From Streptomyces sp. NBC_01465 (GTDB lineage: Bacteria; Actinomycetota; Actinomycetes; Streptomycetales; Streptomycetaceae), in assembly GCF_036227325.1 (NCBI RefSeq), contig NZ_CP109467.1, positions 1,364,001-1,428,000 on the forward strand: a stretch of DNA of 64,000 nt, in the 5' to 3' direction. The notes below the pieces were generated by a model. That model searched no databases and was not told where the DNA came from. It was given only the letters and a program-made list of their open reading frames with translations. The translations under genes and the position numbers were made by a program. Position 1 is the stretch's first letter, and every line of letters begins with the position of its first letter. This document shows, in pieces, positions 59,467 to 64,000 of the stretch.

Positions 59467-59475
59467 GGGTCCAGT

Positions 59476-60138
59476 CTAACGGTGCCGTGCAACGTCCCTG
59501 TCGTTGCCCAGGGGGGTGCGGCCCGGGGTGATGCGGCCGAGGCCGTCCACCGCGACCAGTTCCTCCGTCCAGGCGGCGCCGCGCCCGCAGGGCTGGGCGA
59601 TCAGCAGCGCTCCCCGGGTGGCGAGGACCCGGTCGGGGGCGAAGGCGCAGCCGTCGGTGGCGGGGAGCGTCCAGCGCAGATCACCGTCGTCGGTGCGGTA
59701 CGCCATGACCCGCTCGGGGGTGACGACGGCGAGCATCCGGGTCCGGGGGTCGAGGGAGCGCAGGACCCCCGTCGTCCGGTGGCCCGCGTACGGGACCGCG
59801 CGGTGCCAGCGCACCGTGGGGCCGGCCGAGCCGGTGACCATGCCGTCGCTCCAGAGCGTGAAGGCGCGGCCCGGCGCGGTGAGGAGGTCCAGCGGACGAC
59901 GGCCCTCGCGGCGGTACGTCCAGCGGGTACGGCCCGAGCCGGTGTCGTACGCCTCAACCGCGGCGCCCCGGGTCCGCAGCGCCGCGAGCGCGGCGGGACC
60001 GGCCGCTCCGGTGCGGACCGTGAGGCTGTCGCCGTACGGGAGGGGGCGGGCGTCGTGGGCGGCGGTCAGCAGCGGCAGGGCGCACACGGCGGCGACGGCG
60101 GAGAGGGCGAGGCGCGTGCCCCGGCCGATGGGTCTCAT
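59476..60138 (-). CDS. secreted protein of unknown function (PQQ-like repeats)
   Basis: A 220-aa protein. Signal peptide (RGTRLALSAVAAVCALPLLT) near the start. The rest has beta-propeller-type repeats: AYDTGSGRTRWTYRREG, FTLWSDGMVTGSAG, MAYRTDDGDLRWTLPA. Such repeats resemble PQQ-binding or WD-like propellers. Its 3' end overlaps the promoter of the leader ORF. ATG 60138 was chosen; longer upstream frames lack family sense. Confidence 0.75.
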   Translation of the reverse strand: MRPIGRGTRLALSAVAAVCALPLLTAAHDARPLPYGDSLTVRTGAAGPAALAALRTRGAAVEAYDTGSGRTRWTYRREGRRPLDLLTAPGRAFTLWSDGMVTGSAGPTVRWHRAVPYAGHRTTGVLRSLDPRTRMLAVVTPERVMAYRTDDGDLRWTLPATDGCAFAPDRVLATRGALLIAQPCGRGAAWTEELVAVDGLGRITPGRTPLGNDRDVARHR

Positions 60139-60207
60139 GAGCCGCAGAGCGTAACTCCCCCGGACGCAAAAAGCGCGTACCGCAATCAACCGGTCGATAC
60201 TCGGACC

Positions 60208-61095
60208 ATGCAATTCGATGACGACGCCAATCTGGACACCTCCGAGGTCCAGGATGTGCGCGGAAGCCGCGTCCCCGGGGGCAAGGCCACCATCGGCGGC
60301 GGCATCGCGGGCATCATCGCGCTGATCATGGGGCTGTTCTTCGGAGTGGGGCCCGAGCAACTGGGGCTGTCCTCGGGCGACTCCGGCACGACGGCCACCG
60401 CGTCGTCCGTGGCGCAGGTGCAGCAGAGCTGCCGCAAGGGCACGGACGCCAACGCCAAGGAGGACTGCCGTACGGTCGCGGTGGTCAACAGCCTCCAGGA
60501 CTACTGGCGGCAGGAGTTCACCCGGCGGGGTGGCACCTACTCACCCGCACAGACGACTCTCTTCTCCGACCGGGTCACCACGGCGTGCGGGGCGGCGACC
60601 TCCGCGGTCGGGCCCTTCTACTGCCCGCGCGACAACAAGGTCTATCTGGACCTGGGGTTCTTCAACGAGCTGCAGACCAAGTTCGGTTCCAGCGGCGGTC
60701 CCTTCGCGCAGGCCTATGTGGTGGCGCACGAGTACGGCCACCATGTGCAGCAGCTGATGGGAACGCTCGGCAAGTCGCAGGACGGGCGGCAGGGCGCCAA
60801 CAGCAACGCGGTGAAGGTGGAGCTGCAGGCCGACTGCTACGCCGGGGTGTGGGCGCACCATGCGACGACCACGCCGGACGAGTCGGGGCGGCCGCTGATC
60901 AGCTCGCTGACGCAGGCCGACATCGAGGACGGACTGAGCGCCGCGGCGGCGGTCGGAGACGACCGCATCCAGGAGAAGTTCCAGGGCCGGGTCACGCCGG
61001 AGTCATGGACGCACGGTTCGGCCGCGCAGCGCCAGCAGTGGTTCCACACCGGGTTCCGCACGGGCGACATGAGCCAGTGCAACACCTTCCGGTGA
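60208..61095 (+). CDS. neutral zinc metallopeptidase (YpfJ family)
   Basis: A 295-aa protein. One membrane helix (GGGIAGIIALIMGLFFGVG, residues 30-48), so anchored to the membrane with the enzymatic part outside. HEYGH (174-178) is the zinc motif; NAVKVELQADCYAGVWAHHA carries the third ligand glutamate in family style. Four cysteines in the exported part suggest disulfides. The family is widespread and poorly studied. Start ATG 60208 chosen; the longer upstream open frame lacks support. Confidence 0.93.
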   Translation: MQFDDDANLDTSEVQDVRGSRVPGGKATIGGGIAGIIALIMGLFFGVGPEQLGLSSGDSGTTATASSVAQVQQSCRKGTDANAKEDCRTVAVVNSLQDYWRQEFTRRGGTYSPAQTTLFSDRVTTACGAATSAVGPFYCPRDNKVYLDLGFFNELQTKFGSSGGPFAQAYVVAHEYGHHVQQLMGTLGKSQDGRQGANSNAVKVELQADCYAGVWAHHATTTPDESGRPLISSLTQADIEDGLSAAAAVGDDRIQEKFQGRVTPESWTHGSAAQRQQWFHTGFRTGDMSQCNTFR

Positions 61096-61152
61096 AGCGT
61101 TGTCAGTGCCTGGTGCCATGCTGGAATCCAGTCGAGTGAAGGGGTGGTTGGC

Positions 61153-61554
61153 ATGGCCAACACCATCAGTCCGACGATTCTGTACGACGACGCGAAAGCA
61201 GCGGTCCAGCTGCTGAAGGACGCCTTCGGTTTCAGCGAGGTGGGTGTCTACGAGGACGAGAACGGCCTGGTCGTCCACGCCGAACTGACCTACGGCGACG
61301 GCACCGTGATGCTCGGCTCGAGGGGCCGGGAGGGCGTCTTCGCCAAGGCCCTGGCCGACGGCGGTCCGGTCGGGGTGTACGTCGTCGTGGAGAACGTCGA
61401 CGCACACCACCAGCAGGCACGGGACCACGGGGTGGAGATCCTGATGCCGCCCACCGACCAGGACTACGGCGGTCGGGACTACATGGCACGCGACGCCGAG
61501 GGCAACGTGTGGAGCTTCGGTACGTATGTGCCGGGAGGCGCCGCCGCCGGGTAG
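61153..61554 (+). CDS. VOC-family (glyoxalase-like) protein
   Basis: A 133-aa protein of the vicinal oxygen chelate superfamily. NTISPTILYDDAKAAVQLLK, DAFGFSEVGVYEDENGLVVH, AELTYGDGTVMLGSRG, and the C-terminal DPDQDYGGRD-like segment (TDQDYGGRDYMARDAEGNVW) fit the PhnB/glyoxalase type. No clear substrate. ATG 61153 chosen; GTG at 61144 would add three residues. Confidence 0.9.
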   Translation: MANTISPTILYDDAKAAVQLLKDAFGFSEVGVYEDENGLVVHAELTYGDGTVMLGSRGREGVFAKALADGGPVGVYVVVENVDAHHQQARDHGVEILMPPTDQDYGGRDYMARDAEGNVWSFGTYVPGGAAAG

Positions 61555-61562
61555 CCCTTCGG

Positions 61563-62918
61563 TCAGGCGCCGCCGGTGTGGACCTGGAAGGCCGCGCGGC
61601 GTACGGCCTTGGCCAGGGCGGGGTCCGGGTGGGCCGCGGCCAGGGCGACCAGGACCTGGACCGTGCGGGGGTGGCCCACGGCCCGTACCTCGTCGAGCAG
61701 GGCGGGGATCGTGCCCTGGACCGCGGATTCGAGGTGGCTGACCAGGAGCGGGCTCTCGCCGTGGTCGGAGACCGCTGCGGCGGTGTCCACCCAGAGCCAG
61801 GTCGCTTCCTCGCGGGTGAGCGCTTCGGCGGCGTCCTCGGGGTCCGCGCCCTCGTACTCCGCCAGCCAGAGCACGGCGTACGGGCGCAGGGTCCGCTCCC
61901 CCGCCGCTGCCCGTACCACGGGCTCCGCGGGGGCGCCGACGACGCGCAGCGCCTCGAAGGCGAGGCCGCGCAGCAGGGCGTCGTCGCCGCGGGCCACGGA
62001 GAGCAGTTCGGCGACGGCGCTGCCGACGGGGCGGGCGGCGAGCCAGGCGCGGTACTCGGCGCGGGCCGGGCCCGGGGTGAGGCCGGCGCAGCCGTGGAGC
62101 ATGTCCTCGGCGGGCTGCTCGATGTTCCCGGCGGGGCTCTGGGCCGCGACGCAGATCTGCTCGAGCTTGACCCAGACCGCCCAGTTGCCCAGCGGCGTCA
62201 GGGTGGCCTGGTTCTCGCCGAGGGTCAGCGCGCCCACGGCGGCCAGTCCGCGCAGGGCCCAGCCGAGGAGGGGCGGGAGAGGAGCGGGCGGGGCCGGGGC
62301 TTCTGTTTCCGGTCCGTAGGCGACCTCGCAGCGCTCCTCGCGGAGTTCGGCGACGCGCTGCTCCAGGAGGTCGAGGAGGGCGGGGAAGGTCACCGGGCCC
62401 GCGGAGAGCTGGAGGAGGGAGAGCACCTGGGGTACGGCTTCGACGACCTCGGCGACGGCGGCCGGGGCGACGTCGCGGTCGGCGGGGTGGACGATCGACC
62501 AGGCGTCGAAGAGGGCGACCCAGCCGCGCAGCACGGCGGAGTCGTCGCGGTCCCAGGCGCGCAGGCGCCACCCGGGGCGGACGGTGGAGTCGTGCAGCTC
62601 GACGAGCCCGGCGAGACGGGCCCGGTCCCAGCCCGCGCGCACCTGGGCGGGGGTCAACTGCAGGGTGCGGGCCGTCTCTTCGGGGTCCGGTGCGGCGAAG
62701 GCGTCGGCGGCCCAGCGGGCGATCCGTACGGCGTCGGCGAGCACCTGCCGGGCCTGGCGGGCCAGCTCGGCGGGGGCCGGGGTGCCCTCGGGCGGGCGGG
62801 GGGTGGGACGGGTGCGCCGGTTCGTCACGGCCCGGCGGGCCGTGGCGAGGGGGCGGGAGCGGACGAGTCGCAGTCTGGAGTCGCGCGCCAACTTCTCATC
62901 AGGCTTCCGGGTCGTCAC
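61563..62918 (-). CDS. conserved hypothetical protein with helical repeats
   Basis: A 451-aa soluble protein. Begins MTTRKPDEKLARDSRLR. N-terminal winged-helix-like region (ARTLQLTPAQVRAGWDRARL, AGLVELHDSTVRPGWRL) and a C-terminal set of Ala/Leu-rich helical repeats (FEALRVVGAPAEPVVRAAAG, AVLWLAEYEGADPEDAAEAL, VQVLVALAAAHPDPALAKAV), resembling HEAT-like repeats. No enzyme motif. It could be a regulator or scaffold. Common in Streptomyces; function unknown. Confidence 0.8.
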   Translation of the reverse strand: MTTRKPDEKLARDSRLRLVRSRPLATARRAVTNRRTRPTPRPPEGTPAPAELARQARQVLADAVRIARWAADAFAAPDPEETARTLQLTPAQVRAGWDRARLAGLVELHDSTVRPGWRLRAWDRDDSAVLRGWVALFDAWSIVHPADRDVAPAAVAEVVEAVPQVLSLLQLSAGPVTFPALLDLLEQRVAELREERCEVAYGPETEAPAPPAPLPPLLGWALRGLAAVGALTLGENQATLTPLGNWAVWVKLEQICVAAQSPAGNIEQPAEDMLHGCAGLTPGPARAEYRAWLAARPVGSAVAELLSVARGDDALLRGLAFEALRVVGAPAEPVVRAAAGERTLRPYAVLWLAEYEGADPEDAAEALTREEATWLWVDTAAAVSDHGESPLLVSHLESAVQGTIPALLDEVRAVGHPRTVQVLVALAAAHPDPALAKAVRRAAFQVHTGGA

Positions 62919-62983
62919 GGAGGTCAGTCTCTCCGCTCACGCCCCGAAAACCCAAACGGAATCGGCCGCCTTCGCCGGAGGGG

Positions 62984-64000
62984 TCACATGAGAGGGGTCA
63001 GGAAGCGGCGAAGGGCCTCTTCGTACGCTGCGGGGTCCGCGTTCCACATGGCGGCGTGCGGCGCATCCGGAACGGGGTGCAGGGTGGTCAACTCCGGGCT
63101 TCGCGCGGCCAGTTCGCGCGACCGGGCCCAGGGCGAGACCTGGTCGCCGGGGCCGTGCAGGATCAGGGTGGGGACCGATACGTCGAAGTGGTGGTCGGCG
63201 TGCAGCCCGGTCCGGCCCTGCGCCGCCCGTACCGCAAGAGGGAGCAGCGGGGCCGGGGTGTGGCGGGTCGCGGCGAGCGCCCTGAGGGTGGCTTCCCAGT
63301 CGAGGACCGGCGAGTCCAGGACGAGGCCGCTGACCTTGTGCCGCAAGGCGGAGCGGGTCGCGGCGTGCAGGGCCATCGTCGCGCCGGTGGACCAGCCGTG
63401 GAGGATGACGCGCTCGGCGCCGCCGCGTACCGCGTGGCGGATGGCGGCGTCCACATCGCGCCACTCGGATTCACCCAGGTGACCGAGGCCGTCGGGCGAG
63501 CGCGGGGCACCCAGGTCGCCGCGGTAGGTGAGGTCGAGGACCGGGAACTGCTGCCGGTGCAGGAAGTCCATGACGTTCATGGGGTGCTCCCTGGTGGTGC
63601 CGAGCCCATGGATGGTGATCACCCAGGTGGAGCGGACCGCGGGCACGAACCAGGCGGGGAGCGTGCCCAGTTCACCGGTGATGACGACGTCCTCGTGGTC
63701 GAGGCCGAGCGCCGTGTACGGGTTCCCCTGGTGGAGCTGCGGGGTCAGCCGCAGCCGGGCGCCGGGCTCCAGGGAGCCGTGGGTGACGCGCTCCAGGCGG
63801 CGTACGACGGTGTCCGCGGTGTGCGGGACCTGATCGAGGACGGGGCCGATCACGGCGTGGACGTCGGCGTTCTCGAGGCCGTAGGTGCCGGGGCGCAGCG
63901 AGGCCAGGCTGCGGGTCAGGGTGATCTGCCCGGGCGCCGTGGCGTGCAGGGTGAGGCGCGGGTCGGCAGGGAGCGGCCGGCCGCGCGGCGCCCTGAGGGC
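62984..64000 (-). CDS. alpha/beta hydrolase, 5'-truncated at the window edge
   Basis: An alpha/beta hydrolase whose N-terminus lies beyond the right edge. Within the window the open frame continues to base 64000 (the last residues read PLPADPRLTLHAT and LRPGTYGLENADVHAVIG), so the GTG at 63853 is not the start. Seen: WVITIHGLGTTREHPMNVMD, nucleophile GWSTGATMAL (GxSxG), HGPGDQVSPWA (Asp), and PDAPHAAMWN (His). Substrate unknown. At least 338 residues are encoded here. Confidence 0.9.
   Translation of the reverse strand, partial: ALRAPRGRPLPADPRLTLHATAPGQITLTRSLASLRPGTYGLENADVHAVIGPVLDQVPHTADTVVRRLERVTHGSLEPGARLRLTPQLHQGNPYTALGLDHEDVVITGELGTLPAWFVPAVRSTWVITIHGLGTTREHPMNVMDFLHRQQFPVLDLTYRGDLGAPRSPDGLGHLGESEWRDVDAAIRHAVRGGAERVILHGWSTGATMALHAATRSALRHKVSGLVLDSPVLDWEATLRALAATRHTPAPLLPLAVRAAQGRTGLHADHHFDVSVPTLILHGPGDQVSPWARSRELAARSPELTTLHPVPDAPHAAMWNADPAAYEEALRRFLTPLM

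Noticed and set aside
57889..60207. Long plus-strand open frame running into the zinc metallopeptidase gene
   Set aside because: It is antisense to the ABC-F gene and the propeller protein; the metallopeptidase family starts at 60208.

Overview
The window is chromosomal DNA from a Streptomyces species. The evidence is the very high GC content, the Streptomyces-type 16S rRNA 5' domain at the left edge, two chaplins, a streptophobe-type membrane protein, an FHA/ABC-2 fusion and many genus-typical small proteins. Several genes and their order (chpE-like genes, two-component pair, SDR, QueA-like gene, serB, fabG-fabI, tldD/pmbA pair, tyrS, moaA, tandem subtilisins) match a conserved core region of the linear Streptomyces chromosome. 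No insertion sequence, prophage, CRISPR array or tRNA was recognised.

Layout. 1-1005: 5' end of a leftward rrn operon with a long structured leader and promoters. 1002-8766: DNA glycosylase, Spo0M-like protein, a broken M4 metalloprotease behind a hairpin that buries its ribosome-binding site, a PEBP protein, an HNH nuclease, an SPFH/NfeD pair and an ABC ATPase. 8876-15490: hypothetical protein, two cysteine-free chaplins, a NarL-type two-component system, an SDR followed by a QueA-like gene across a duplicated junction, and a secreted lytic transglycosylase. 15570-24775: FHA-ABC transporter, streptophobe protein, SerB, SixA-like phosphatase, a 38-aa membrane peptide beside an MFS exporter, and a divergent FadR-type regulator with a palindromic site. 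24916-31005: type II fatty acid synthesis (fabG-fabI), TldD/PmbA with duplicated coupling junctions, TyrS. 31076-38832: small membrane proteins, MoaA, acetate-type symporter with its DUF485 partner, and tandem subtilisins. 38892-43568: class III CoA-transferase with apparently permuted domains, Zn-dependent dehydrogenase, YhhN, sterol-desaturase-like and VIT1-like genes. 43593-48514: a TetR gene divergent from a compact four-gene operon (acetoacetate-decarboxylase-like, SDR, two amidohydrolases). 48566-56341: exonuclease/BRCT protein, zinc-ribbon protein, SURF1, GH15, SDR and an Asp23/AmaP envelope cluster. 56347-64000: enoyl-CoA hydratase, small HTH protein, ABC-F ATPase with a seven-residue leader ORF, zinc metallopeptidase, VOC protein, hypothetical protein and a truncated alpha/beta hydrolase.

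Most of the window is housekeeping or developmental core. The signals most worth following are: (1) two loci where a stop/start junction with its ribosome-binding site is duplicated, leaving coupled mini-ORFs between the parent genes; (2) the TetR-controlled catabolic-looking operon; (3) the broken M4 protease and its 20-bp leader hairpin; (4) the permuted CoA-transferase; (5) the leaderless MASLLVH leader ORF before the ABC-F gene; (6) tandem cysteine-less chaplins; (7) the divergent QueA-like protein.

Starts were chosen from ribosome-binding sites, overlaps and family N-termini. Long open frames opposite real genes were treated as high-GC artefacts.
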